Shown here in pieces: positions 48,701 through 56,540 of a stretch of 64,000 bases of DNA. Both the position numbers and the translations under genes were made by a program. The stretch covers positions 112,501 through 176,500 of the forward strand of contig JAGTXO010000049.1 of NCBI GenBank assembly GCA_019448385.1, given 5' to 3'. Below the pieces are notes generated by a model. That model had not been told where the DNA came from and searched no databases. It saw nothing but the letters and a program-made list of their open reading frames with translations. Numbering within the stretch: the first letter of the stretch is position 1; each line of letters opens with the position of its first letter. This DNA comes from Diacronema lutheri. Taxonomy: Eukaryota; Haptophyta; Pavlovophyceae; Pavlovales; Pavlovaceae.

Positions 48701-49003
48701 AGAGGGCGCGGTGGCGCGCCAGTCCGACCCGTCGAGCCCGGCGAGCGCGCACGCGGCGATCAGCGGCGCGCGAAGCCCGACCTCGCGCACACCGGCGCGC
48801 GCCGGCGCGTTGGGCGCGCGCCGTGGCGCCGCGCCGAGCAGCTCCGATCGCGCGCTGCCGTTGGCGTGCCGCCACGCGCTCAGCGCAGCCGCCGAGGCGA
48901 ACAGGACGAGCGAAGCGCCTGCAAGGGCGGTGCGCGCCCCGGATCGCCGGCGCCTCCCGGAGATGGCCTCCTCCGCCGAGAGCAGCGACTCTCGCCCGGC
49001 CAT
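45710..49003 (-). CDS. MANBA: Beta-mannosidase (GH2), type II membrane protein
   Basis: 1,097 residues from ATG 49003. Residues about 25-45 (TALAGASLVLFASAAALSAW) form an anchor after a short basic cytosolic tail, unlike the soluble lysosomal animal enzyme. GH2 landmarks: FRRDAWLFDDEWTFTKR, the galactose-binding-like domain, MACSGGWDWAPYSP, MNCLRVWGGGAYLPPAFYD, GWVGCNECDP (Glu acid/base near 559) and GTFVSEFGVAAF (nucleophile Glu near 686), then IWQLNEIWPTGGWG. It removes beta-linked mannose from N-glycans or mannans. Its membrane anchor suggests the Golgi or another endomembrane (inference). The stop is 13 bp from the convergent FBPase-like stop; the start is 65 bp from the divergent S49 peptidase. 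Confidence 0.92.
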   Translation of the reverse strand: MAGRESLLSAEEAISGRRRRSGARTALAGASLVLFASAAALSAWRHANGSARSELLGAAPRRAPNAPARAGVREVGLRAPLIAACALAGLDGSDWRATAPSGLSVPARVPGEIVSDLHAARAIGDPLRELNFRRDAWLFDDEWTFTKRTTAARALADGVCARAASCAEPPALFLVLESVKMAADVRWNGQQLARSTSQFVRAVLPLPPSAEADAEREDELAVSFLPSALELTRGRFMACSGGWDWAPYSPTFEGDDHTFSRGLVGSAYLLALRPGELALSAVVPLVAWLGAEPPTAPLREGEHAGFAVCVRVFAFGARAAGPVRGTLSATGSWGASASASVQLDGAALAPPGRLLGTVELRARARDVALWWPGGMGAQPLYNLSISFTPDAPRAREDGGVDWAPDVAGVVRATRRIGFRTAALATHGHPPPAGAARARGSGRAGMLLVVNGVPVIARGANVIPPDELEGRWSARGLRALVRNAARGRMNCLRVWGGGAYLPPAFYDAADELGVLLLHDLMFSTTTRTHEPHGTPLELVEVADAVRARSHHPAIVGWVGCNECDPTGGEYVRTALSTVAREDGSRPIWPASPSAGWEAGVHPLSSLPNGAPLVARSLAPLDGARAIEIHGPYLHGSGWPAVNQVPVAPGSNEPVLALFDPMIPLPLPAPGADAPVVECATNGTFVSEFGVAAFSSFRSHAPTLRAEHWGIHGGGRAADCTQPDRTTPFWLRCAARANASEPAAGGAAGARAEAAHNPMAERNYPCDALLVSFFGLSATQLDAAGESAFRSQLFLCGLAQALALHGLVSAHRSANIFGSLIWQLNEIWPTGGWGTLEYSATDTQPGTAGQLLGGRWKAAHHWLRQHLFADVFATCGRAGACFARTDAPAARNVTVRVRAHDVRECAPARAAAPSFTLPLALRAGPSIERFSLPPALLASLEPQRTLLVVTLSAPASARGAADDGAGAREQLLSEHALLLVPPLSLAPLSRAPIDVRVIAAAGACEPSAYAASGGPVPRWCVPLSVRASCTALFVVLSADVDGHFSRNCIHLLPGEWTDVHFAADGERPPSVQALRSSLTVEQLADHYKREETAIGRVRR

Positions 49004-49068
49004 CTCCCAAACTTCCCTCCACTTTTGGAGCGTTTGAGCCGCAAAGGGTGTGTGCCTGCCACGTGAGC

Positions 49069-51324
49069 ATGGGGCCAATGGTCGTGCTCGCGGCGATCGC
49101 GCTCGTCGGGCCGGGCGCGGCGCGCGTCGGGCGCGCGCGCGCGCCGTCGCTCGTGCGCGCACCCGTGTCGATGGTCTTCCCCGCCAAGTCAGCGCTCCTG
49201 CTCGCCGATGCGGCGAAGGAGGTCGCACAGGTGCCCGCGCGCTTTGGCTGGGTGCCGCGTCTCGACCCTGCGTTGAGCGCCGCGATCGGGCAGCTCACCT
49301 TCCAAGCAGTGCAGGAGTTCATCAGGTGGGCGATTCCCGGTGCGGTGATAGCGCTGATCTTTGCCGCCATCGGCGGCTTCAGGCGCAACGACAGTGACAG
49401 CGACGGTCCCATCCAGCTGCTCGGCCGCAGGAACGAAGTCAACGAGGTCAGCGCGAGCGCCATGCATGCCGGCGCATGGCCCGCACAGTGGCGTGCGGGC
49501 GCGCGTTGCGCGCACGCCATGCTGCTGAGCACTCGCGCGCGCCGCGTGCGCGCCGCTCCGCCGCTCCGCCGCTCCGCCCTCCCCCCGTACACCCTCCCCT
49601 CACCCCTCCCCCATCCCCCGCAGCTGCTCAAGGTGGATGTGCTCGACGCGCGCCTCGAGTCGTACGATTACTCCTTCACCAAGGCGGAGATCTCGCCGCA
49701 GGAGGCGCTGCGGCGCAAGCAGCTCGCCGAGCTCTCGCGCATCTTTGGCGCCCTCGGCGACCTCGACGTCGCGCAGCTCCAGCGGCTGCGCAAGGCCGAC
49801 AACCGCTTACGCGCTCGCTCCGCGCGCAGCGCGCGGCGAGTGGCGCAGCTGCTGCCGCAGCTGCGCGCGCTCTCTGTCGACGCTGGCGCGGAAGACGCGG
49901 AGGGCGACGCGAAGGATGACGGCGCGGAGGAGGAGAAGGCGGCGCCGGACGAGGAGCAGCGCGCCGCCGTCGACGGCGCGATCGACGGCGATGAGGGCGG
50001 CGCCAAGGGGCAGCGCAAATCCTTCTTGTCCTCCTTTTGGCCATCCTCCGAGCTCGACACCGTCTCGGAGGAGCTCACGCGGCTGTCCGTCGAGGCGGTG
50101 CAGATCGAGTCCGACTTTGTGCGCGAGCTGAGTGAGATCCTCACGCCGCCCCAGCGGCGCAAGCTCCGACAGCTCCTCGAGCGGCCGACCCGTGCGGGGC
50201 GCTCCCGTGGCCTCATCCAGCGGCTGAGCGGCGCGGAGGGCTCGTCCGCGGCGTGGACCGATGGGACGGTTGACGCGATCTCGCCGCTCTACCGCCTCGA
50301 GCGCGCGTCCGGCGCGGGCGGCGCGCAGCCGGGCTCCGCCGCGCCTGCCGCGGGCGCGGGCGGCGGCGCGCCGGCCGCGCGCGCCCCCCCGCCGCGCGTC
50401 TACGTGCTCACCTTCGACGGCGACACGCTCGCGAGCCAGGTGTCGAGCCTGCGCGAGGAGGTGACGGGCGTGCTGCGCTCCGCCTCGCCGGGCGACGAGG
50501 TCGTGCTCAAGCTCAACACGGGCGGCGGCACCGTCACGGGCTACGGCCTCGCCGCGTCGCAGCTCGAGCGCATCAAGGCGGCGGGGCTGACGCTCACCGT
50601 CTGCGTCGAGCAGGTGGCGGCGAGCGGCGGGTACCTGATGGCGTGCGTCGCATCGCCTGGCCGGCTCTTCGCGCCGCCCTTCGCGGTGCTCGGCTCGATC
50701 GGCGTCATCTCCGAGCAGCCCAACGTGTATCGCCGGCTGCAGAAGGAGGGCATTGAGTTTGTCACCGTCACCGCGGGCAAGTTCAAGCGGACTCTCACGC
50801 CCTTCAAAAAGGTTGCGCAGAAGGACTTTGACAAGCGGAAGGATGACATCGAGCAGGTGCTCTACCTCTTCAAGATGTACGTCGCGCGCCACCGCCCGCA
50901 GCTCAACATCGACGAGGTCGCGACGGGCGAGACGTGGTTTGGGCCGGACGCGCTCAAGCGCAACCTGATCGACGCGCTCGCCACGTCGGACGACGTCATC
51001 CTGCAGCTCTCGCGCGACCCGGCCACGCGCGTCTACTCGGTCAAGTATCAGCCGCGCTCCGCCAACCCGCTCCTCGCGGCATTTGGCGGCGCCGAGGACG
51101 CGCGCGGCGCGAGCAGCGGCGGCGTGCGCGGCCTCTTCGGTGCCCTCGTCGGCGCCCTCGCGCGCGCGGTCGCATCGGAGCTCAGCACCACCGTCGTCGT
51201 CGACGAGTACGCGCGCGGCGCGGGCGCGCGGCTCGACGCGGGCGGCGCGAGCAGCCCGTCCGCGCGGCTATACGCCGAGCAGGTCCTCGCAAGGAGCAGC
51301 GACTCGTCCGCCATGCTGCGCTGA
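49069..51324 (+). CDS. SohB/SppA-like S49 peptidase, probably plastid
   Basis: Exons 49069-49446 and 49624-51324 give 692 residues. Residues 1-45 are hydrophobic then Arg/Ala/Pro-rich, a plausible targeting leader. Residues about 88-106 (WAIPGAVIALIFAAIGGF) are transmembrane. A Glu/Asp-rich, coiled spacer follows. The S49 domain starts VYVLTFDGDTLASQVSSLRE and includes VVLKLNTGGGTVTGYG, VEQVAASGGYLMACVA (Ser near 459), FAVLGSIGVI and TAGKFKRTLTPF (Lys dyad near 513), then IDEVATGETWFGPDAL. SohB-type peptidases cut membrane-bound signal-peptide remnants; plant relatives sit on thylakoids. The 177-bp intron (gtcagc...ccgcag) is a multiple of three with no in-frame stop, so its retention would add 59 residues. 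Confidence 0.88.
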   Translation: MGPMVVLAAIALVGPGAARVGRARAPSLVRAPVSMVFPAKSALLLADAAKEVAQVPARFGWVPRLDPALSAAIGQLTFQAVQEFIRWAIPGAVIALIFAAIGGFRRNDSDSDGPIQLLGRRNEVNEVSASAMHAGAWPAQWRAGARCAHAMLLSTRARRVRAAPPLRRSALPPYTLPSPLPHPPQLLKVDVLDARLESYDYSFTKAEISPQEALRRKQLAELSRIFGALGDLDVAQLQRLRKADNRLRARSARSARRVAQLLPQLRALSVDAGAEDAEGDAKDDGAEEEKAAPDEEQRAAVDGAIDGDEGGAKGQRKSFLSSFWPSSELDTVSEELTRLSVEAVQIESDFVRELSEILTPPQRRKLRQLLERPTRAGRSRGLIQRLSGAEGSSAAWTDGTVDAISPLYRLERASGAGGAQPGSAAPAAGAGGGAPAARAPPPRVYVLTFDGDTLASQVSSLREEVTGVLRSASPGDEVVLKLNTGGGTVTGYGLAASQLERIKAAGLTLTVCVEQVAASGGYLMACVASPGRLFAPPFAVLGSIGVISEQPNVYRRLQKEGIEFVTVTAGKFKRTLTPFKKVAQKDFDKRKDDIEQVLYLFKMYVARHRPQLNIDEVATGETWFGPDALKRNLIDALATSDDVILQLSRDPATRVYSVKYQPRSANPLLAAFGGAEDARGASSGGVRGLFGALVGALARAVASELSTTVVVDEYARGAGARLDAGGASSPSARLYAEQVLARSSDSSAMLR

Positions 51325-52005
51325 GCGCGCGCGCCAGCGAGCGCGGCCGTCTGCGGGCGTGCGGGCGCGCACCGCGGGCCGCGCGTGCGCACGCCTCGCG
51401 CGCGTGCCACTTGCACCGCGCTGCGCCGCGGCAGGCGCGGTGCGCGTCCGTGCCGAGCATCCGGGCATGCGCCTGAAAGTGCACGACCGTGAGACTGTGA
51501 CTGTGTGAGATACTAACGACGCTTTCCGACGGGTCAACAGATGGGGTCAGGAAGTGCGCAGCGAGGCGCCAGGCGGAGCAGGCCCAAAGGCCCACACGCG
51601 CCTAGCCACCGCGCGCCGCCGCCCGCGCGCCGCCGCACCGGTGGCCGCCGTCAATCACACCACCGGCCGACGCGCACGCGCACGCCGAGGCCCGAAGATC
51701 GTCGGCGACGACCGCCACCCCCGAGCCGCCGCCTGCCACGTCGCCAAGCCGCCCGCCGCCGCTGCAGAGCGCGACGCCCGCCGCCAGCGAGCCGCCGCCC
51801 TCCCCGCCGCGTCGCAGCCCCCTGCCGCCGCCGCGAAGCGCACCGCCACCCGCCGCCAGCGTGGCAAGCGCCGCGATGCTGGCCGCGTGGCCGCGCACGC
51901 GCGCCCCGCCACCCCCAAACCCACCGACCGGGGCGAAAAGTACTGTGTTAGATGCAAAGTGGAATATGGAACTCCGGCGAGCGCGCGTCCGGACGAGATG
52001 GAGCC
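51325..52005. other. Unassigned 681-bp interval carrying a repeat half-copy
   Basis: Between the S49 peptidase and the sialyltransferase there is no gene I can support. It holds the element half-copy at 51510-51563 and then a low-complexity GCC/CGC-rich tract (51590-51900) whose frames give only Arg/Pro/Ala. The segment 51930-51970 (AAAAGTACTGTGTTAGATGC) is A/T-richer and may be the sialyltransferase promoter. Confidence 0.5.
51510..51563. repeat. MITE-like element, half-copy 2
   Basis: Matches one arm of the element at 19931-20070: TACTAACGACGCTTTCCGAC, GGGTC, then GATGGGGTCAGGAAGTGCGC. It stops where the central palindrome of copy 1 begins, so only one arm is left. Confidence 0.7.
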
Positions 52006-53484
52006 ATGGCGGAGGTGAAGCGGCGCGCCTCCGATGTCGTGTCGAGCTCCGGAGGACGGCCGCGCGCGGCGGCCGCGGTGGGGGGCGTGCTGCTCATCGC
52101 TGGTAGCCTTCTCGTGTGGGCGCCCGTCGCGCGCTCGTCTCTGGTCGAAGTCGTGCTCTCCGTGCGTGGCGCAGAGCGCGGGGGCCCGCACGCCGGAGCG
52201 AGCAGCTCGGCGGACACGCGCCGGTCGCCGGCCGATTTGAGCGAGGCCGCGGCTGCTGCTCTGGACCGCCGTCCCGCGCACGTCGCGCGGGACAGGGCAC
52301 GCGAGGCCCACCGTGGGACGATCGTGCGTCCCAGCCTGACGACGCTGCTGCACGACAAGCGGGCCGTCGCCCCTCGCCGAGTGCGGCCGGCTGCGACGCG
52401 TGCGGCCGCACCGCAGCTCGCTGCCAACGACGGCGCGTGCTGGAGGATGCCGGCCGCGCTGCACTCGTACCCGTTCAACGAGAACCTGGCGTCGATCGTG
52501 TGGAGCCGCCCTGTGCAGACCGCGCACGGCCCGCTCGACGACGTGTCCGCTGCTGTGCGCAGTCGCGACTGGCCCAAGGAGAAGCGCGCGCGGCTCTTCG
52601 CGCTGCTGCCCACGTACGCGCAGGTGCGCCACGTGCGGTACCGCTCGTGCGCCGTCGTGGGCTCGTCGCCCGAGGTGCTGCTCTACGAGGACGGCGCGGA
52701 GATCGACCGGCACGACGCCGTCTTCCGCGCGAACCTCGCCGTCACGCGCGGCTACGAGAAGCACGTCGGCAACCGCACGACCGTGCGCGTAATCAACCCG
52801 GTGGCCAGCATTGGCGAGGCGCGCACGCCGAGGCTCGGCGGGGCGGCGCAGGGTGGCGACGCGACGATCATCATCAAGAGCCAGGACCCGCCGGCCGTGC
52901 GCGACCCTTCGTCAGAGCACGAGAAGTTCCTCATCGAGCAGACGAGGCGCAGGGGGCCGCCCACGGCCGACTTTTTGGCGCGCAGGCAGGTGCTCGAGCT
53001 GTGCAACTTCCTCTTCCTCCAGTCGGGCGTCGCGCTCGCCGATCCACCGCTCGCCGCGCTCGCTGTCAACCTGAGCCGCGTCGAGAGGCAGTTCGACGAG
53101 TCTGCGCGCACAAACATGGCGCGCGCGTGGCACCCGCTGGGCAGCGGGATCCCGCGCTTTTCCGTTGCGCACTGCTCAACGGGCACAATGCTGCTCACCG
53201 AGGCGCTGCTGCTGTGCGACCGCGTGCGCCTCTTCGGCTTCCACGTGTGCGACTGCACGCGCGCGTGCGCGCGCGGCGGCGTGTCGGTGCGCAACCATTA
53301 CTGGGACACGAAGCCCACGGCCGAATTCGGGCGGATGGCGGTGCGCTACAATTCGCACATGCGCTACTACCACCGGCTGCGCGACGCATGCGACGTCGAC
53401 TTTGACATCGCGCGCCTCGCGCACTGCGACGCGCCGCCCCCGCCGCGCCGCGGCAAGGGCGTAGCGCAACCGCCGCCGGTTTGA
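52006..53484 (+). CDS. GT29 sialyltransferase-like glycosyltransferase
   Basis: 492 residues with a type II Golgi layout: a basic N-tail, one anchor (about residues 20-42, [18 protein letters not shown]), a disordered stem to about 160, then a catalytic domain. Sialylmotif L is [20 protein letters not shown] to [20 protein letters not shown] (from about 212). Sialylmotif S is [20 protein letters not shown] to LFGFHVCD (about 386). The motif III equivalent is VRNHYWDTK (about 430), and HYHRLRD follows. Cys residues in L and S provide the conserved disulphide. GT29 enzymes transfer CMP-activated sialic acid, Kdo or related sugars; the algal donor is unknown. One exon. ATG 52006 was chosen as the first ATG followed by the tail-anchor layout. 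Confidence 0.88.
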   Translation: MAEVKRRASDVVSSSGGRPRAAAAVGGVLLIAGSLLVWAPVARSSLVEVVLSVRGAERGGPHAGASSSADTRRSPADLSEAAAAALDRRPAHVARDRAREAHRGTIVRPSLTTLLHDKRAVAPRRVRPAATRAAAPQLAANDGACWRMPAALHSYPFNENLASIVWSRPVQTAHGPLDDVSAAVRSRDWPKEKRARLFALLPTYAQVRHVRYRSCAVVGSSPEVLLYEDGAEIDRHDAVFRANLAVTRGYEKHVGNRTTVRVINPVASIGEARTPRLGGAAQGGDATIIIKSQDPPAVRDPSSEHEKFLIEQTRRRGPPTADFLARRQVLELCNFLFLQSGVALADPPLAALAVNLSRVERQFDESARTNMARAWHPLGSGIPRFSVAHCSTGTMLLTEALLLCDRVRLFGFHVCDCTRACARGGVSVRNHYWDTKPTAEFGRMAVRYNSHMRYYHRLRDACDVDFDIARLAHCDAPPPPRRGKGVAQPPPV

Positions 53485-53822
53485 CCGCAACGCTGAGTTC
53501 AGAGCTCGTTGCAGTGTCCACGAGCGCCGCGCGAGATGCCATCATCGCCGTGTGCAACACGTTGCCTTGGAATGCCGAGGTGTGGCCGTGCTCGAGCGTC
53601 TGTTCCGGAGGGTGCACGTCTGGCCCTGAGGGCCTAAGTCTGGGTCAGTCGGCCAGTGCCAAGGCGTGCCCTTGCTCGAGCGCCGCAGGCTGGGCCACTC
53701 GCCCACTCTCTCTCAAAGGTGAGGTGAAAACTCAAAACCAAATCTCGGACGGACGGAAAGCGGCTACCATACAACTTTTCCCGCCCATCAAAATCGCCGG
53801 CCGCCGCCTACCATCCGCGATC
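53485..53822. other. Intergenic 338 bp upstream of LEA-like gene
   Basis: No gene is seen. The right half is A/T-rich for this genome and includes AAAACTCAAAACCAAATCTC followed by GGACGGACGGAAAG (53727-53760), a TCGGAC-type promoter element, about 65 bp before ATG 53823. Confidence 0.5.
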
Positions 53823-54804
53823 ATGTCGACGCAGGAGAAGCACGAGACGATGGGCGGTGCGTGCCGCGCCACGAGCCATCGCGCGCCACGCGCGCCGCGC
53901 CGCCCTCATCGCAATCCTCTTTGCACTCGCGCGCTTTGTCTCTCACGCCGCGCCCGCCCCCGCACACTCCCTCCTGCGCGCCGCGCGCGACCGCGCCGTC
54001 CACAGAGAAGCTGTCGGGCGCGAAGGAGTCGGCCAAGGAGAGCTTGGGCATGGGCGAGAAGCATAAGGACGAGCCCAGCTACGCGCAAAAGGCGTCTGAC
54101 CAGGCACACGCCACCAAGGAGCAGGCCAAGCAGGGCGCGCAGCATGCCCAGGAGAGCGCGTCGCGCGGCGCGCAGCAGGCCAAGGAGTCAACCGAGGCGC
54201 AGGCGCAGAAGGCCAAGGGCGCTGCGGAGGACAGTGGCTCCTACATTGGCGGTACGCGCCGCCTTGCGACACACCAGCCCGTGCGGCTCGCGCTCACCCT
54301 CCGCCCCCTCCGCGCTCCTCTCTCCGCCGCCCTCCCCGTCCGCAGACAAGCTGTCGAACGCCAAGGAGTCGGTCAAGGAGACGCTCGGCCTCGGCGAGGG
54401 GAAGAGTACCGCGCCTAGCTCCACCCAGCAGGCGGCCGACCAGGCCCACGCCACCAAGGAGCAGGCCAAGGAGAGCACGACGCGCGGCGCGCAGCAGGCC
54501 AAGGGCAGCGCCGAGGAGAGCGGTTCCTACATTGGCGGTACGCGCCGCCATGCGCTGCGCGCCGGCACACGCGCTGCGCACGCGTGCGCCCGACTGGGCC
54601 TTCGCCGCTCGTGCGCTCTGCTCGCCCCGCGACCTCATGCCTCATCCGCCTCCCCCCCCCCCCCCCCCCCCCCCCCCACCCACCCACCTTTTTTGGGGCG
54701 CCGGCCCGTTGTGCGAACGGCGCGCAGACAAGCTGTCGAGCGCCAAGGAGTCCGTCAAGGAGACGCTCGGCATGAAGGGCGAGGAGGCGAGCCGCCCGGC
54801 ATGA
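53823..54804 (+). CDS. LEA-like protein of three exon-encoded repeats
   Basis: Exons 53823-53856, 54006-54251, 54346-54537 and 54728-54804 give 182 residues. Exon 1 encodes MSTQEKHETMG. Exons 2, 3 and 4 each open, after a phase-1 intron, with (E/D)KLSxAKESxKExLG, and exons 2 and 3 both close with (D/E)SGSYIGG. The body is QAHATKEQAK, SRGAQQAKES and similar, an 11-mer-like Ala/Lys/Glu/Gln amphipathic helix without aromatic residues apart from the Tyr repeats. Such group-3 LEA or stress proteins are unfolded in water and coat membranes or proteins during drying, salt or cold. The family assignment is by composition; the repeat and intron structure is directly visible. The third intron holds a 26-base C run. 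Confidence 0.85.
54652..54677. repeat. C homopolymer, 26 bases, inside an intron
   Basis: Run of 26 C in the third intron of the LEA-like gene, 50 bp before the acceptor. It may act as an extreme polypyrimidine tract. Confidence 0.85.
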
Positions 54805-55141
54805 GCGTAAGCGAGTGCACGTGAGTCCGCTCTGCGCTCAAACAGGGGCGGGCCGCTCGTACGGGCGTGCTCTGGCCGGCGCGGCCCCTTCGCCCGAGCC
54901 GGGCGCTGCAAGTTCGCCAGGCCTCGCCACTCCTGGCGAGCATGTGAGTGAAGTGTGTGCGCGATGATGTGTTGATTGATGGCACCGGCCTTTCACAAGT
55001 TTCACAAGTACGCAACGCGGTCCGAACCAGTAGGGAAGCGGGGGGCTCGGTATCGTCGTCGCCGACGTCCGCAGCCTCGCCGACGCCTATGGTGCTTCTA
55101 ATGCCGCCCGCTGCGGCCACTCTCAGATGCGACGGGGACAG
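54805..55141. other. Intergenic 337 bp between convergent LEA-like genes
   Basis: No gene is seen. It probably carries the two 3' UTRs; TTTCACAAGTTTCACAAGTA (54991-55010) is a short tandem duplication of TTTCACAAG. Confidence 0.5.
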
Positions 55142-55541
55142 TCACTTGCCCACCATCTCGTGCGTGTCAAACTGCTCACTCCCCTTGGATTTTGCTTTCT
55201 CGGCGCCCTCATCGATCGCCCGCACCGCCTGTTCCTTGGCCGCGCTCTCCTTGATGGCCTGTGTGGCCCTCTCCTTGGCGGCTTCCGCTTCATCGAGCGC
55301 CTTGTCGAGCGCCTTCTCGTGGTTGTTCTCACCCATGCCGGCGACGCTTGCGACCTGTGAGACGAGCGTGTCCTTTGCGTCGGAGATCTTGCCTGCGTCA
55401 GACACAGCGCGCGGCGCACAGCAGCCGGCGCGCGTGGCAAGCAGGTTTATGCGCACGCGCGACCGACGGGAGGACGTGCCCTGCGCGCCGGCTGCTCGCA
55501 CCGAGCAGCCCCTGCCCCTCCTTCTTGTCGTCGGCGGACAT
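55142..55541 (-). CDS. LEA-like protein, second member of cluster
   Basis: Exons 55502-55541 and 55142-55392 (109-bp phase-1 intron) give 96 residues: MSADDKKEGQGLLG, then KISDAKDTLVSQVASVAGMG, ENNHEKALDKALDEAEAAKE, RATQAIKESAAKEQAVRAID and a Lys/Ser/Glu tail. As in its neighbours, exon 1 is a short hydrophilic leader and the intron falls one base into a Gly codon just before K(I/L)SxAK. The helix is Ala/Lys/Glu-rich with no Cys or Trp, consistent with a desiccation- or stress-type LEA protein. It runs divergently from the third member at 55680 with a 138-bp shared promoter. Confidence 0.8.
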
Positions 55542-55679
55542 TCTGCAGATGTGGACGGCAGCAGCTCAGGGTGAAAATTAATAGGAAAATATGGGAATAT
55601 TGTTTTCGCGCCTCAGCGTACAACATCCGCCGCAGCGTCCGCCGCGCACCGCCGTCCAACAGCGATCCGCTTCACCTTT
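55542..55679. promoter_or_regulatory. Shared promoter of two LEA-like genes
   Basis: 138 bp between divergent starts. It is A/T-rich at 55570-55605 (GAAAATTAATAGGAAAATAT). Coordinate stress induction of both genes is plausible but not shown. Confidence 0.45.
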
Positions 55680-56107
55680 ATGTCAGATCGCGAAGACCCG
55701 ACGAGGATGGCGCCCAACGTTGCTGGTAAGCGCGCCCACCTATGCCGGGCAGCGCCTCCCCTTCGCCGGGCGTCTTTTGAGGTCAGGCTCGCGTCGCCCC
55801 ACGCGCTCGCGCTCGCGCGAGCCAACGAGCCCTGCGCGCGGTGTGCGCCTCCGCCGTCGCACTCGCAGACAAGCTCTCCCGAGCGAAGGAGGACGTAAAG
55901 GCGGGCATGCAGAGCATGCTCTCAGGCGACCAATCCACGCGCAAGACGCCAGACGATGGCATCAAGCCCTCCTCCATGGAGAATCCGCTGGCCAACAAGG
56001 GCGCCGACATCGAGAAGGCGGCGATCGAGTCGGACGCGCCCACAAAGCCGACCGAGGTGAGCAAGGACAAGACGGGAAACATCAAGCGGACGGTTGGAGG
56101 GCACTAA
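55680..56107 (+). CDS. LEA-like protein, third member of cluster
   Basis: Exons 55680-55725 and 55869-56107 (143-bp phase-1 intron, gtaagc...ctcgcag) give 94 residues: MSDREDPTRMAPNVAG, then DKLSRAKEDVKAGMQSMLSG, DQSTRKTPDDGIKPSSMENP and a Lys/Thr/Asp-rich end KDKTGNIKRTVGGH. Only the junction and the first 10 residues (G/DKLSxAKEDVK) keep the module shared with its neighbours; the rest is a hydrophilic, disordered tail. The donor gtaagc is closer to the general eukaryotic consensus than most donors here. Probably a stress-protective hydrophilin; no catalytic motif. Confidence 0.8.
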
Positions 56108-56540
56108 GCGCGTGCAGTCGTACGCGCGCACATGCCGGGAAGCAACAAAAATGGAAGGAAAGGGGTGCAGCGCACCGAGTGCGCGGTCCGGTCAGTCAGA
56201 GCGCCTCAGCTTGCGCGATGCCAGTTGCGACCCACCCCCCCCCCCCCCCCCCCTCCCCCCCCCGGAATCAGTCATTCAATTCTACTGGGCGTCAATCACT
56301 CGAGCCCTTCCCGTCGCCCGCATTCCGGGGTCGGACCGTTCGTCGGCCCGGCTCGGGCCCTCCGTCCGCCGCGCTCGCTTAGCCCCGAGTTCTACTTGAA
56401 AAGGCCGTTCATGGGGGGTCCCAGTCCTGGACTCGTCCTGGACCTCGCCCTGGCCCCTCGAGCGCTCATTTGCTGGCATTGATTGCTTGATTGTACGACC
56501 CGCGTCTGGCCGGACCAGCCCGGACCGCGCCATATGTGTA
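56108..56540. other. Unassigned 433-bp interval with C-rich tract
   Basis: Between the convergent LEA-like and F-box genes. It holds a 19-base and a 9-base C run separated by T, and no gene that I can support. Confidence 0.5.
56235..56263. repeat. C homopolymer interrupted by one T
   Basis: 19 C (56235-56253), T, then 9 C (56255-56263), beyond the 3' end of the third LEA-like gene. Confidence 0.85.

Noticed and set aside
51554-52018. Open frame ending in [11 protein letters not shown] before the sialyltransferase
   Set aside because: The body is low-complexity Arg/Ala/Pro from a GCC-rich tract and the last residues overlap the next gene's leader; no family match.
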